Source of the DNA: Gluconacetobacter takamatsuzukensis
GTDB lineage: Bacteria > Pseudomonadota > Alphaproteobacteria > Acetobacterales > Acetobacteraceae
Assembly (NCBI RefSeq): GCF_014174275.1
Contig: NZ_JABEQK010000006.1
Coordinates: 181,795-245,794 of the forward strand
Length of the DNA: 64,000 nucleotides
Direction of reading: 5' to 3'
The notes beneath the pieces are model-generated. The model did not search any database. It was not told the DNA's origin and worked only from the letters and a program-made list of their open reading frames with translations. Positions 43,978 to 53,720 of the stretch are shown here, in pieces; within the stretch, counting starts at the first letter, position 1, and the number at the start of each line of letters is the position of its first letter. A program made the position numbers and the translations under genes.

Positions 43978-44676
43978 ATGTCCCAGCCTGAAAAGCCGCC
44001 GGCCGGCCATCCCCTCGACCGGCCGGTATGGCAGGCCCTGACAGGCCCCCAGGCCCATTTCGCCATCACCAGCGGCACGGCACGGCGATTCGATCCCGCC
44101 TACGGCCCCTTCGCGGCCGCCATCGACGATTCCGGGCCGTCGCTGCACGATCTGGCCCAACTGGCCGCGCGGGATGAAATCTGGCTGCTGGAAAAACATC
44201 CACCCCTGCACATCCCGGGGCTGACCGCGCTCAAACGGGCCGACTGCGTGCAGATGGTCGCCCACACGCTCACCGCCGCCCCCAGCCGCTTTCCCGTCAT
44301 GGACCTGGGCGCCGACGACGCGCCGGACATGCTGGCGCTGGCAACGTCGACGCAACCCGGCCCCTTCCGCGCCCGCACCCACGCGCTGGGCCGCTTCATC
44401 GGCATCCGGGACGCAGGCCGCCTGGTCGCGATGGCCGGCGAACGCACGCAACCTGCCGGGTATGTCGAGGTCAGCGGCGTCTGCACCCATCCCGACCATC
44501 GCGGACGCGGCTATGTCGGGCTCCTGATGCGCGAAGTCGCAGCCCGGATCCTGGCCCGCGGCACCCTTCCCTTCCTGCATTGCTACGCGACCAACGCCGG
44601 GGCGATCGCGCTCTACAGGTCCCTCGGCTTCACCCCGTTCCAGACCGTCACCGCCGCCGCCTTCGCGGTCGCCTGA
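43978..44676 (+). CDS. GNAT family acetyltransferase (FR47-like)
   Basis: 232 residues. The C-terminal half is a GNAT fold with acetyl-CoA motif GVCTHPDHRGRGYVGLLMREV and final LHCYATNAGAIALYRSLGF. The N-terminal half resembles the FR47/GCN5-related class of single-substrate acetylases. The start at 43978 has GAAGG about eight bases upstream; upstream in-frame codons give no similarity. Substrate unknown. It ends 50 bases before the convergent catalase stop. Confidence 0.85.
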   Translation: MSQPEKPPAGHPLDRPVWQALTGPQAHFAITSGTARRFDPAYGPFAAAIDDSGPSLHDLAQLAARDEIWLLEKHPPLHIPGLTALKRADCVQMVAHTLTAAPSRFPVMDLGADDAPDMLALATSTQPGPFRARTHALGRFIGIRDAGRLVAMAGERTQPAGYVEVSGVCTHPDHRGRGYVGLLMREVAARILARGTLPFLHCYATNAGAIALYRSLGFTPFQTVTAAAFAVA

Positions 44677-44725
44677 CCGGCCGGGGCACACGCCCCCGGC
44701 CGGCAATCGCCCCTATCCGCCGCTC

Positions 44726-46180
44726 CTATCCGGCCGCGCGCTCCAGCGCCCGACGCACCCCCTCCGCCCATGCCGGATCGGCCCGGGCGAAATGTGCCAG
44801 CTGGCGTTCGATAATCCCGCTCGGCACTCCCTGCATCGACGCCGCGATATTCCCGAAGAAACGCTGCTTCTGCGCCTCGTCGAACAGATGGAACAAGGCC
44901 GCCGGCTGGCCGTAATCGTCATTGTCCGCGCGATGGTCGTAATACCCCGCCGCGCCGTCCAGCCTCAGCGGCGGCTCCTTCGCGCGCGGGTCTTCCACCG
45001 GCCCGCCGAACGAGTTCGGCTCGTAATACGCATCCGTGCCCTGCGGCGCGTCGAAACGCATGCCCCCATCGGCATGATAGGTGCGGACCGGGCCTTTCGG
45101 CCGGTTGACCGGCAGGCTCTCGTAATGCGTGCCGACGCGATAGCGATGGGCATCGGCATAAGCAAACAGCCGCGCCTGCAACACCTTGTCCGGAGAATAG
45201 CCGATTCCCGGCACGATATTCGACGGCGAGAACGACGCCTGCTCGACTTCCGCGAAATAATGCGCCGGGTTGCGGTTCAGCTCCAGCACCCCCACCTCGA
45301 CCAGCGGAAAATCCCCATGCGGCCAGACCTTGGTCAGGTCGAACGGGTCGAAGGACTGCCGCGCGGCGTCCTCCTCCGCCATGATCTGCACCGACAGCGT
45401 CCAGCGCGGAAAGTCGCCGGCCTCGATGGCATCGTACAGGTCGCGCTGCGCACTTTCCCTGTCCCTGCCGATAATCCCGGCGGCTTCCTCGTCGGTCCAG
45501 TGGCGATGGCCCTGATGGGTCTTGAAATGGAACTTCACCCAGAACCGCTCGCCATCATCGTTCCAGAACGAATAGGTGTGGCTGCCGAACCCGTCCATGA
45601 AGCGGAACCCGCGCGGCAATCCGCGATCCGAGAACAGGATCGCAACCTGATGCAGGCTTTCCGGACTCAGCGACCAGAAATCCCACATGGCGGTGGCCGA
45701 ACGCATGTTGGTGCGCGGATGCCGCTTCTGCGTGTGGATGAAATCGGGAAATTTCATCGGGTCCCGGATGAAGAAGACCGGCGTGTTGTTCCCCACCAGG
45801 TCCCAGTTGCCTTCGTCGGTATAGAATTTCAGCGCAAAGCCGCGCACGTCCCGCTCGGCATCCGCCGCCCCCCGCTCCCCCGCGACGGTCGAAAAACGGG
45901 CCAGCACCTCGGTCGTCCGGCCGATCTCGCCAAAGATCGCAGCACGCGTATACCGCGCGACATCCCCGGTGACGGTAAAGGTGCCGTATGCGCCGGAACC
46001 TTTCGCATGCACGACCCGCTCGGGGATGCGCTCGCGATTCTGGTGCGCCAGCTTTTCCAGCAAATGGTAGTTCTCCAGCAGCAGCGGCCCGTGGCGGCCG
46101 GCGCTCTTGCTGTTCTGGTTGTCGGGCACGGGCGCACCCGCGCTGGTGGTCAGGACGGGGCGGGTCGTCTGGTCGGACAT
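44726..46180 (-). CDS. katA: Monofunctional haem catalase (small-subunit clade)
   Basis: 484 residues; splits hydrogen peroxide to water and oxygen. H58 ([12 protein letters not shown]), N131 ([11 protein letters not shown]) and haem ligand Y341 ([14 protein letters not shown]) are intact. The start at 46180 has GGAGAGGAAAG upstream. The frame is open well beyond it, but that stretch is antisense to oxyR. Small-subunit catalases of this kind usually bind NADPH. The promoter region is shared with divergent oxyR and contains an OxyR operator, so peroxide induction is expected. Confidence 0.96.
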   Translation of the reverse strand: MSDQTTRPVLTTSAGAPVPDNQNSKSAGRHGPLLLENYHLLEKLAHQNRERIPERVVHAKGSGAYGTFTVTGDVARYTRAAIFGEIGRTTEVLARFSTVAGERGAADAERDVRGFALKFYTDEGNWDLVGNNTPVFFIRDPMKFPDFIHTQKRHPRTNMRSATAMWDFWSLSPESLHQVAILFSDRGLPRGFRFMDGFGSHTYSFWNDDGERFWVKFHFKTHQGHRHWTDEEAAGIIGRDRESAQRDLYDAIEAGDFPRWTLSVQIMAEEDAARQSFDPFDLTKVWPHGDFPLVEVGVLELNRNPAHYFAEVEQASFSPSNIVPGIGYSPDKVLQARLFAYADAHRYRVGTHYESLPVNRPKGPVRTYHADGGMRFDAPQGTDAYYEPNSFGGPVEDPRAKEPPLRLDGAAGYYDHRADNDDYGQPAALFHLFDEAQKQRFFGNIAASMQGVPSGIIERQLAHFARADPAWAEGVRRALERAAG

Positions 46181-46242
46181 GGTGCTTTCCTCTCCGGAAC
46201 TGAAGCTGGACCATGCGTAACCGCCACCAATCGATAGATAAA

Positions 46243-46279
46243 ATCGATTCTTTCTATCAATACGATAGGATATACCTAT
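46243..46279. promoter_or_regulatory. OxyR operator between katA and oxyR
   Basis: ATCG-N7-CTAT-N7-ATAG-N7-CTAT fits the four-part OxyR consensus (ATAG-N7-CTAT twice, with 7-base spacing) at 15 of 16 defined positions. It ends four bases before the oxyR ATG and about 60 bases from katA, and covers the likely -10 region of oxyR. Repression of oxyR and activation of katA would follow from this placement. Confidence 0.8.
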
Positions 46280-46282
46280 CAT

Positions 46283-47236
46283 ATGGCATCCCCTCCTCCC
46301 CACTCCCTCGCCGGCCTCACCCTGCGAGACCTGGATTACGTCCTGACGGTCAGCCGCACCGGCCATTTCGGCCGGGCGGCACGGCTCTGCGGCGTCAGCC
46401 AGCCCGGCCTGAGCGAGCAGATCCGCAAGGTCGAATCCCTGCTGGGCTGCACGCTCTTCGAACGCGGGCGCCGGGGCACCCGCCCGACCGAGCGCGGCGC
46501 GGCCCTGATCCCCTTTGTCGAGCGCATCGTCCGCGATGCCCATATCCTGATGGAACAGGCACACGGCACCGCGCACGACCTGGCGGGCCCCCTGGCGCTG
46601 GGCATCATTCCCACGCTGGCGCCCTATTACATGCCCATCCTGCTGCAACGCCTCCGCGCCGCCCACCCCGACATCGCGCTGCGCCTGACCGAGGACCGGA
46701 CAACGGAGCTCACCCGGCAATTGCTGGACTACACGCTGGATATCGCCATCGCGGCCCTGCCGGTGCCGGAGCCCGGCATCACCACCGTCCCTCTCTTCTT
46801 CGAGCCGTTCCGTCTTCTGGTCCCCCGCGCCCATCCGCTGGCCGCGAAATCCGCGCTCTCCGCCGCCGATCTCGACAGCGCCGACCTGATCCTGCTCGAT
46901 GCCGGCCATTGCCTGCGCGACCAGACGGTCTCGCTGTGCGGCCCGGCCGCCCCGCCCCACCCCGACCTGGACGGCCCGATCGCAACCAGCGTGGAAATGC
47001 TGCGCTACATGGTCGATGCGGGCGAGGGTATCGCCGTCATGCCCGAACTGGCGGTCAATGCCGACACCGGGGCCCGCGGCTTCTCCCGCGCCATGCCCTT
47101 CGCATCGCCCGATATCGGCCGGACCATCGGCCTCTGGTGGCGCGCCACCGACCCCCGCGCCCCGCTGTTCGGGCAACTGGCCCGGGAACTGACCATGACC
47201 ATCAAGGCACCGGGCACAAAAAAGGCGGAGCGATAA
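46283..47236 (+). CDS. oxyR: Hydrogen-peroxide sensor and transcription factor OxyR
   Basis: 317 residues, LysR family. N-terminal winged helix ([23 protein letters not shown]) and periplasmic-binding-like sensor with the redox pair C210/C219 in [16 protein letters not shown], the hallmark of OxyR. It activates antioxidant genes when the disulphide forms. The ATG at 46283 has no Shine-Dalgarno and lies just after a TATACC -10-like hexamer and the OxyR operator, so the message may be leaderless. A short Pro-rich N-terminal extension precedes the usual LTLRDLDYV start. Divergent from katA. Confidence 0.93.
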   Translation: MASPPPHSLAGLTLRDLDYVLTVSRTGHFGRAARLCGVSQPGLSEQIRKVESLLGCTLFERGRRGTRPTERGAALIPFVERIVRDAHILMEQAHGTAHDLAGPLALGIIPTLAPYYMPILLQRLRAAHPDIALRLTEDRTTELTRQLLDYTLDIAIAALPVPEPGITTVPLFFEPFRLLVPRAHPLAAKSALSAADLDSADLILLDAGHCLRDQTVSLCGPAAPPHPDLDGPIATSVEMLRYMVDAGEGIAVMPELAVNADTGARGFSRAMPFASPDIGRTIGLWWRATDPRAPLFGQLARELTMTIKAPGTKKAER

Positions 47237-47251
47237 ATCCGCCCCGCCTTT
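47221..47251. terminator. Bidirectional terminator between oxyR and efflux operon
   Basis: AAAGGCGG at 47221-47228 pairs with CCGCCTTT at 47244-47251 across the oxyR stop codon. A-runs and T-runs flank the stem on both strands, suiting both converging transcripts. Confidence 0.6.
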
Positions 47252-47279
47252 CCCGTTCCATCCGCCCTGACCGGGCGAC

Positions 47280-48878
47280 CTAATGCCCGGACGGAACCGG
47301 TGCCGCCCCGGTATTGAACACCGGGGCCCCACCGCCCAGATTGTCGAACGGCGCCTCGTCCCGCACGCTGTCGATGCCGCCGGCCGGCTCGGGATGATGC
47401 AGCCCGTCATATTGCAGGACCGAGAACGTCATCGTCTGGTCCGGCGTCGGCAGCAGCCTGTCGTTCCACCCGCCGCCGAGCGCACGGATCAGCCCGATCT
47501 CCGCCTGGAAATAGCGGGTCTCGACCTGCACCTGCGAAATCTGGGCCTCCAGGGCCGCTTCCTGCGCCACGATCGCGTCCAGATAAGGCGACACGCCGCC
47601 CTTGTACAGGGTCATGGTCATGCCCTGCATGTCCAGCGCCGCCGACGTCGCCGCCTTCAGCCGGTCGTTTTCCGCCCACAACCGCTCGGTGCGCGACAAC
47701 CCGTCCTCCACCTCGCGAAACGCCCCGAGCACCGAGGACCGGTAATGGTCGCGCGTCTCGCGATAGCTGGCCCACGAGGCCTGCAAGGCCGCCCGGCGCA
47801 ACCCGCCCTCGAAGATCGGCATCGAGGCCGACGCGCCATAGGACCACATGCTGTTCGCCAGATTGGCCAGGTCGAACCCGTTGGCATCGAACCCGCCATT
47901 GGCATTCAGCGAGACATGCGGATAGAACGCCGCCCGCGAAACCCCGATGGCCCGGTTGGCCTGCGCCATCTCGCGCTCCGCCGCCGCCACGTCCGGCCGA
48001 CGCTGCAACAGGTCGGACGGCACGCCGAGGGGAATATGCGCCCGCACGAATGCCAGCGTATCGGTCGGCGCGATATGGAAGCCGGAGGGCGCGCTGTTGG
48101 TCAGCACCGCGATCGCATGCTCCGTCACCTCGCGCTCGGCCTTGATATCCAGCTCCGCCGCCTGGGTCACATACAGCCGGTTCTGCGCACGGGCCAGGTC
48201 CAGGCGGGGCGCCGCCTGGTTGGCAAGCTGCGTCCGGGTCACGCTCAGCGCCTGCTCGTAATAGGCGATGGATTTGCGATAGATCGCGTCCTGCGCGTCA
48301 TATCCGCGCAACGCCACGTAATCGCTGGCCAGCTCCGCCTGCAGGCTCAGCCGCGCCCCGGCATAATCCGCCGCCTTCTCCTGGGCCGAGAATTTCGCCA
48401 TGCGCACCTGGTTGCGGATCTCCGACCAGAAATCCGGCTCCCACGACGCCAGCCCGCCATAGAATTCGTCGGTCTGCGTCAGCGCCCCCTTGTAGCGGAA
48501 CAGCCGGTCGGCCGACTGCTTGTTGTCCGAGGCCCCGAAAGCCAGGCCGAAATGCGGCAGCAGGTCGGCCCGTGCACTCATGACCATGGCCCGCGCCTGG
48601 ACAAACCGCTCGGCCGCCGCCTGCAGGTCGGCATTCGCGGCCACAGCCTTGTCCTCCAGCGCATCGAGCTGCGGATCGTGCAGCAGCGTCCACCAGTTCG
48701 ACGGCAATTGCGTATCCGCCGGCGTCGCGGTGGCGAACACCCCCTGCCCATGCCAGTTCGCGGGCACAATATAGGTCGGGGGATGATAGGCGGGCGCCAG
48801 ATCGCAGGCGGACAGCGCCGCCAGCGACAGCATCGCCCCGCCGGACATCATGGTCCGGCGCAATGACCGCATGATCAT
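47280..48878 (-). CDS. RND efflux outer-membrane lipoprotein (NodT/OprM family)
   Basis: 532 residues; the outer-membrane duct of a tripartite pump. The lipoprotein signal is [11 protein letters not shown]. The duplicated OEP domain contains [56 protein letters not shown] and [14 protein letters not shown] 48878 overlaps the upstream stop (ATGA). Last gene of the three-gene operon; a terminator lies downstream at 47221-47251. Confidence 0.9.
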   Translation of the reverse strand: MIMRSLRRTMMSGGAMLSLAALSACDLAPAYHPPTYIVPANWHGQGVFATATPADTQLPSNWWTLLHDPQLDALEDKAVAANADLQAAAERFVQARAMVMSARADLLPHFGLAFGASDNKQSADRLFRYKGALTQTDEFYGGLASWEPDFWSEIRNQVRMAKFSAQEKAADYAGARLSLQAELASDYVALRGYDAQDAIYRKSIAYYEQALSVTRTQLANQAAPRLDLARAQNRLYVTQAAELDIKAEREVTEHAIAVLTNSAPSGFHIAPTDTLAFVRAHIPLGVPSDLLQRRPDVAAAEREMAQANRAIGVSRAAFYPHVSLNANGGFDANGFDLANLANSMWSYGASASMPIFEGGLRRAALQASWASYRETRDHYRSSVLGAFREVEDGLSRTERLWAENDRLKAATSAALDMQGMTMTLYKGGVSPYLDAIVAQEAALEAQISQVQVETRYFQAEIGLIRALGGGWNDRLLPTPDQTMTFSVLQYDGLHHPEPAGGIDSVRDEAPFDNLGGGAPVFNTGAAPVPSGH

Positions 48879-50056
48879 CCCTCGATTTCCTCGTCCTCTT
48901 GGTCGTACCCCTTGGCCGGCTGGACGACATGCACCTTCTGGCCTTCCAGCAGGTCCGCCGGCGGGTTGTTGATGATCCGGTCGGTGGGCGAAACCCCCGA
49001 CGTCACGTCGGTCTCGGCATCGGCCATGCGCCCCACTTCGATGTCGTGGTAATGCACCACATCGTTGGCATCCAGCACCGCGACCTGCATGCCCTTCTCC
49101 TCGAACACCAGGGCGGCGGTCGGGATCTGGAACACACCGGGCGTCGAGGCCGCCGTCATCTTCACCGATGCGAACGTGCCCGGCCAAAGCTCGTGTTTGT
49201 CGTTGTCGATGATGAATTCCGTGATCGCGGTGCGGGTATTGGGGTCATACCCGCGCGCGATGGTCAGGAAATCGGCCTTGAAGGTCCGGTTCGCAAACTG
49301 CGGCACGCTGACTTCCGCCGTCATGCCGGGCTTGAGAATATACGAGAACGTCTCGGGCACCGACACGAACAGCCGCATCTTGTGCATGTCCGACACGGTA
49401 AAGAGCTGGCTGGCATCGCCATTGCTGCCATGCTCCCCGGCCCCGCTGCTGACATAGTCGCCCACATTGATGTCGCGCGACGTCACCACGCCGTCGAACG
49501 GCGCAACGATGGTCTTGAAGCGCTCCAGCGCCTCGAACTGGTCGACCTTGTGCTCGGCCGCCTGCATCACCGCCAGCCCGGCCTTCTCGTTCGCATCGGC
49601 GACCGAGACCGACTGGCCCGACACCGCCTGCGACTTGCCCATCGCGCGCCAGCGGCTGGCGCTCACCACGGTCAGGTTGTACTTGGCCTGCGCCTCCGCC
49701 AGGTCGGCCTTGGCCTGGGCATATTGCGCATCCAGGCTGGGGGCATTGATCTCGGCCAGCACGTCGCCGGCCTTCACCTCGGCGCCGTAATCCTTGTACC
49801 ACATCTTCACGTAGCCCGAGGCCTGCGGAAAGAGCGGCGCCTGGTACCAGGCATCGATATTGCCCGGCAGGGTCAGGGTCACGGTCTTGGGCGAAGGCTT
49901 CGCCTGGATGACCGCGACATCGGGCAGCGCATTGCCCAGCGTCTCGGCACGCAGGGCCGTCACCGCATGGACCCGCGTGACCACCTGGTAGCCGACCAGC
50001 ACGGCCAGGACACATGCCCCCGTCGCCAGCAGGGTGTTGCGTGACAGGGAAGCCAT
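48875..50056 (-). CDS. RND efflux periplasmic adaptor (membrane fusion protein)
   Basis: 393 residues with one N-terminal membrane helix (ATGACVLAVLVGYQVV), a lipoyl-like domain split around a helical hairpin (VLAEINAPSLDAQYAQAKADLAEAQ...FDGVVTSRDINVGDYV) and beta-barrel and membrane-proximal domains. It links the pump with the outer-membrane duct. ATG 50056 overlaps the pump gene's stop by one base. A short acidic tail (QEDEEIEG) ends it. Confidence 0.9.
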   Translation of the reverse strand: MASLSRNTLLATGACVLAVLVGYQVVTRVHAVTALRAETLGNALPDVAVIQAKPSPKTVTLTLPGNIDAWYQAPLFPQASGYVKMWYKDYGAEVKAGDVLAEINAPSLDAQYAQAKADLAEAQAKYNLTVVSASRWRAMGKSQAVSGQSVSVADANEKAGLAVMQAAEHKVDQFEALERFKTIVAPFDGVVTSRDINVGDYVSSGAGEHGSNGDASQLFTVSDMHKMRLFVSVPETFSYILKPGMTAEVSVPQFANRTFKADFLTIARGYDPNTRTAITEFIIDNDKHELWPGTFASVKMTAASTPGVFQIPTAALVFEEKGMQVAVLDANDVVHYHDIEVGRMADAETDVTSGVSPTDRIINNPPADLLEGQKVHVVQPAKGYDQEDEEIEG

Positions 50057-53000
50057 CAGACGGTCTCCTTCCGGCTCGACGAGCGGTTGTAGATAATCGC
50101 GTAGACACAAGGGACGAACAGAAGCGTGGAAATGGTGGCCACGATCAGGCCGCCGATCACCGCCTTGCCCAGCGGCGCATTCTGCGAATTGCTGATCGAC
50201 ATCGGCACCATGCCCACGATCATCGCGGCAGCGGTCATCAGCACGGGGCGGATACGGCCGTACCCAGCCTCCAGCGCCGCCTTCAGCGCATCGCCATGGA
50301 TTTCCATCCGCTCGCTGGCATAGGACACGACCAGAATCGAGTTCGCGGTGGCCGTTCCCATGCACATGATGGCACCGGTCAGGGCCGGCACCGACAGGTG
50401 CGTATGCGTCAGGAACAGGCTCCACGCGATCCCCGCCAGCGCCCCCGGCAGGGCCGAGATGATGATGAACGGATCAAGCCAGGACTGGAAGTTGACGACG
50501 ATCAGCAGGTAGATCAGCGCGATCGAGATCGCCAGCCCGCCGATCAGCTGCGCGTAGGCGCTGCGCATCGTCGTCGCCTGGCCTTCCACGTCCACCGCCG
50601 CCCCGCGCGGCACGTCGGCCGCCGTCTGGGCGATCACCCTGTTCACGCCCGACAGCACGGTGCCCAAATCGGTGCCTTCGGCCGACACGTAGATGTCGAA
50701 CGCGGGCATCGAGTTATAGTGCGAAACCTGCCCCGGCGTGCCGGTCGCGCTGATCGTGCTGACGGCGCCCAGCAACTGCATGCCCTTGCCGGTCGGGTTC
50801 CCATCCCCCTTGTCGACCGGGATCGACAGCAGGTCGTTGAAGTGCGTCAGCTGGTTCTGCGTCACATAGGTGTTCAGCAGAAAGGTCACGCCCCAGACCG
50901 GATCGTACCAATATTGCGGATCGACGGTCGAGCTGCCCGACAGCGTCATCAGCTCGTTGTCGGCCAGGTCGGCGGCATCCACGCCGGTGGCCTGGCTGAA
51001 GGTCCGGTCCCCCTTCACGAACAGGGTCGGCGTCTTCATCGTCTGTTGCAGCGACACGTCGCTGGCACCGGGCACCAGGCGCAGCTTGTTCGCCAGTTCG
51101 ACGGCATATTTGTAGCTCTTGTTCAGCTCCGGCCCCGTGATCTTGATATCGATCGGCGAGGGCGAGCCGAAATTGAGGATCTTCGCCGTCAGGTCCGCGG
51201 GCTGGAAGGTAAAGACCGTCCCGGGGAAGCTGGCCGACAGGCCCTTGCGCAGCACGGCGCGATAATCCCACACCGGCGCCTCCGCCTCGGTCAGCGTGAT
51301 CGTCAGGTCGCAATCCTGCGTGCCGATGGTCGGCGTCGGGATGAAGGCCTGGTTGTGCGGCGCTTCGGCAAGGCCGCAATTGCTGACCACGTCGTCCACC
51401 TTGCCGGGTAGCAATTCATGGATGCGGTCGCTGACCAGCGTCGCGATCCGTCCCGCAACCTCGATCCGGGTCCCCAGCGGCGCGCGCATGTGCATCTGCA
51501 ACTGGTCGGACTTGATCTCGGGGAAGAAGTCGCGCCCGGCCACCAGGTACAGCCCCATCGACAGCACCGACAGGCCAAGGAAGATCGAGGCAAACCGCAC
51601 CCGCCCGGCAATGGCGCGCTCCAGGAACGCCCCATAGGCCTCGCGGAAGCTGGTGAAGCGGCGCTCGAACCCGCGCTGGAAGCGCGAGAAGACATTGCCC
51701 CCCTTCAACTGGTCCTCATGCGTGTCATGCCCGTGCGCGCCATGGGTCTGCCCCGCCAGCAGAAACTTCGCCATGGTCGGCACCAGGGTCCGCGACAGGA
51801 TGAACGAGGCGATCATAGCGAAGATGATGGCTTCGGCCATCGGCATGAACAGCCAGCCCGCCACGCCGCCCAGTTCGAACAGCGGCAGCCAGACGATGCA
51901 GATGCAGGTGGTGGAAACGAAGGTCGCAATCACGATCTGGTTGGCCGCATCGATGATCGCGACCTCCAGTTCCTTGCCCATTTCCAGATGGGTATCGATA
52001 TTCTCGATCATCACGGTGGCATCGTCGACCAGGATGCCGACCGCCAGCGCCAGCCCGCCCAGGGTCATGACATTGATCGTCTGCCCCGCCCAGCCCAGCC
52101 CGATGACCGCGCACAGGATCGCCAGCGGGATCGAGGTGGCGATGATGACCGTCGATCGCCACGATCCCAGGAACAGCAGCACCACCAGCCCGGTCAGGAA
52201 CGCCGCCGTCACCATCTCGCGCAGCACGTCCTGGATCGAATCCTTCACGAAGCCCGAGGCATCGTTCAGGACCGAGAGGTGCGCGGTCGCCGGGATCACC
52301 TTCTCCAGCCGCGGCATCAGCGCCTTCACGCCCGACACCACGTCCAGGGTCGAGGCCTCGCCGCTCTTCATCACCACCATCACCACGGCCTGCCGGCCCT
52401 TGACCAGCACCAGGTTGGTCTGCGGATGCCCGCCGCGATAGACCTGCCCCAGATCGTGCATGTAAACGACCGAATTGCCGACACGCTTGATGGGGATGTT
52501 GCTCAGTTCCTCCATCGTGCGCGGCTGGGCGTTGGTCGCCACCATCCAGTCGGTGGCACCGATCTTCTGGTCGCCAGCCGGGCGCACGATGTTCTGCTTG
52601 TCCAGGACGTTCTGCACGTCCATCGCCGACAGGTGGTGCGCCTGCAACTGCTTCTGGTCGAGCGCGAACATCACGAACGCATCCATGCCGCCATAGGGAT
52701 GCGGCACGATGGCACCGGGCACCGTCACCAGCAGGGTACGGATGCGGATCTGCGCCAGCTTGAACAGGTCCGACGGCGTCATGGTGGGCGAGGTCAGTTC
52801 GAGCGTGATGACCGGAACCGACGAAGCCTCCAGCTTCATGATCATCGGCGCCGGAATCTTCTCCGGCAACTGCATCAGCACGGTCTGCGAAATCGCGGTG
52901 ACGTCCGCTTCCGCCGATCCGATATCCGTGCCGGGCTGGAAGAAGATCTTCACGATGCCCCGACCGTAATAGGAATCGGACTCCATGTGCTCGATTCCCT

Positions 53001-53229
53001 CGACCGTCGAGGTCACGCCCTGTTCGTAATTGTACATGACGCGGGCGGCGAACTCGTCGGGCAGCAGACCGGCATAGGTCCACACCACGGCAATCGCCGG
53101 AATCTTGATATTGGGAAAGACGTCTGTCGGCGTCTTGAGGGCGGACATGACGCCGAACAAGACGATCAGGATCGACAGAACGACAAATGTGTACGGCCGT
53201 CGCAGGGCCGTCACGACGATTGCATTCAT
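50056..53229 (-). CDS. RND family inner-membrane efflux pump
   Basis: 1057 residues: 12 membrane helices and two large periplasmic loops, as in AcrB/MdtB/CzcA. Proton-relay aspartates are in GILVDDATVMIENI (helix 4). The start MNAIVVTALRRPYTFVVLSI and the phrases NIKIPAIAVVWTYAG and GTATANSILVVSYASERME suggest the MdtB/HAE-like branch with some resemblance to metal pumps; the substrate is not decidable. A His-rich stretch HGAHGHDTHED in a cytoplasmic loop is unusual and could bind metal. First gene of the operon; no dedicated regulator is adjacent. Confidence 0.9.
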   Translation of the reverse strand: MNAIVVTALRRPYTFVVLSILIVLFGVMSALKTPTDVFPNIKIPAIAVVWTYAGLLPDEFAARVMYNYEQGVTSTVEGIEHMESDSYYGRGIVKIFFQPGTDIGSAEADVTAISQTVLMQLPEKIPAPMIMKLEASSVPVITLELTSPTMTPSDLFKLAQIRIRTLLVTVPGAIVPHPYGGMDAFVMFALDQKQLQAHHLSAMDVQNVLDKQNIVRPAGDQKIGATDWMVATNAQPRTMEELSNIPIKRVGNSVVYMHDLGQVYRGGHPQTNLVLVKGRQAVVMVVMKSGEASTLDVVSGVKALMPRLEKVIPATAHLSVLNDASGFVKDSIQDVLREMVTAAFLTGLVVLLFLGSWRSTVIIATSIPLAILCAVIGLGWAGQTINVMTLGGLALAVGILVDDATVMIENIDTHLEMGKELEVAIIDAANQIVIATFVSTTCICIVWLPLFELGGVAGWLFMPMAEAIIFAMIASFILSRTLVPTMAKFLLAGQTHGAHGHDTHEDQLKGGNVFSRFQRGFERRFTSFREAYGAFLERAIAGRVRFASIFLGLSVLSMGLYLVAGRDFFPEIKSDQLQMHMRAPLGTRIEVAGRIATLVSDRIHELLPGKVDDVVSNCGLAEAPHNQAFIPTPTIGTQDCDLTITLTEAEAPVWDYRAVLRKGLSASFPGTVFTFQPADLTAKILNFGSPSPIDIKITGPELNKSYKYAVELANKLRLVPGASDVSLQQTMKTPTLFVKGDRTFSQATGVDAADLADNELMTLSGSSTVDPQYWYDPVWGVTFLLNTYVTQNQLTHFNDLLSIPVDKGDGNPTGKGMQLLGAVSTISATGTPGQVSHYNSMPAFDIYVSAEGTDLGTVLSGVNRVIAQTAADVPRGAAVDVEGQATTMRSAYAQLIGGLAISIALIYLLIVVNFQSWLDPFIIISALPGALAGIAWSLFLTHTHLSVPALTGAIMCMGTATANSILVVSYASERMEIHGDALKAALEAGYGRIRPVLMTAAAMIVGMVPMSISNSQNAPLGKAVIGGLIVATISTLLFVPCVYAIIYNRSSSRKETV

Positions 53230-53720
53230 ATGTGAGTTTTTCCCCGTCCAGGGCTTATACCGGCATCAGGAGGAAACAGGCCGCACGACCGCACCCGGAA
53301 GACGGGCACGCCAATTAGTTTCTTGAACGAAACAAGAATCGGCGCATCCGTCCGCCGCCAGGGCCATGTCCGGCCAGGTCACCGCGCGGCGCGCGGGACA
53401 ATATTCCTGTTCGGGTCAGGGATTATGCGGTGTGATGGTCATCTCTGGCTCCCCGTGCGCGCGTGCCCGCAAGAGCGACGCTGTCTCTCAACAGCCTATA
53501 CATAGGTATATTTCAAAACATGTATGAAAAAATGTCCATGTTCTGAAAACAAATTTCATGAAGCCCGCGTCATCACACGGAGAGGCCGAATCTATGCCCA
53601 GCTCTTCATCATTTCCCGGTAAATTATTGCGCAACGTAACATGAAACAGGCATCATTACGTTGTAATTACGAGACCGACGGCCGGGTTTCCCCGCCCCGC
53701 CGGCCTCGTCCGCTCCCGCA
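53230..53720. other. Intergenic region between ilvD and the RND operon, with inverted repeats
   Basis: About 490 bases, AT-rich from 53480 to 53660. CCTAT-AC-ATAGG (53495-53506) lies where the pump promoter is expected and may be an operator. CAACGTAA and TTACGTTG form an 8-bp inverted repeat (53632-53663) past the ilvD stop. No gene is supported and no regulator is encoded here. Confidence 0.45.

Noticed and set aside
46181..47410. N-terminal extension of the catalase frame
   Set aside because: Opposite oxyR; the true catalase start at 46180 has a strong ribosome site and begins at the family N-terminus.
51418..53235. 605-residue plus-strand open frame
   Set aside because: Antisense to the RND pump; Arg/His/Gln-rich and without motifs.
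53682..53712. GGCCGG...CCGGCC dyad after ilvD as a terminator
   Set aside because: Only six pairs, large loop and no T-run; GC-rich DNA yields such dyads by chance.
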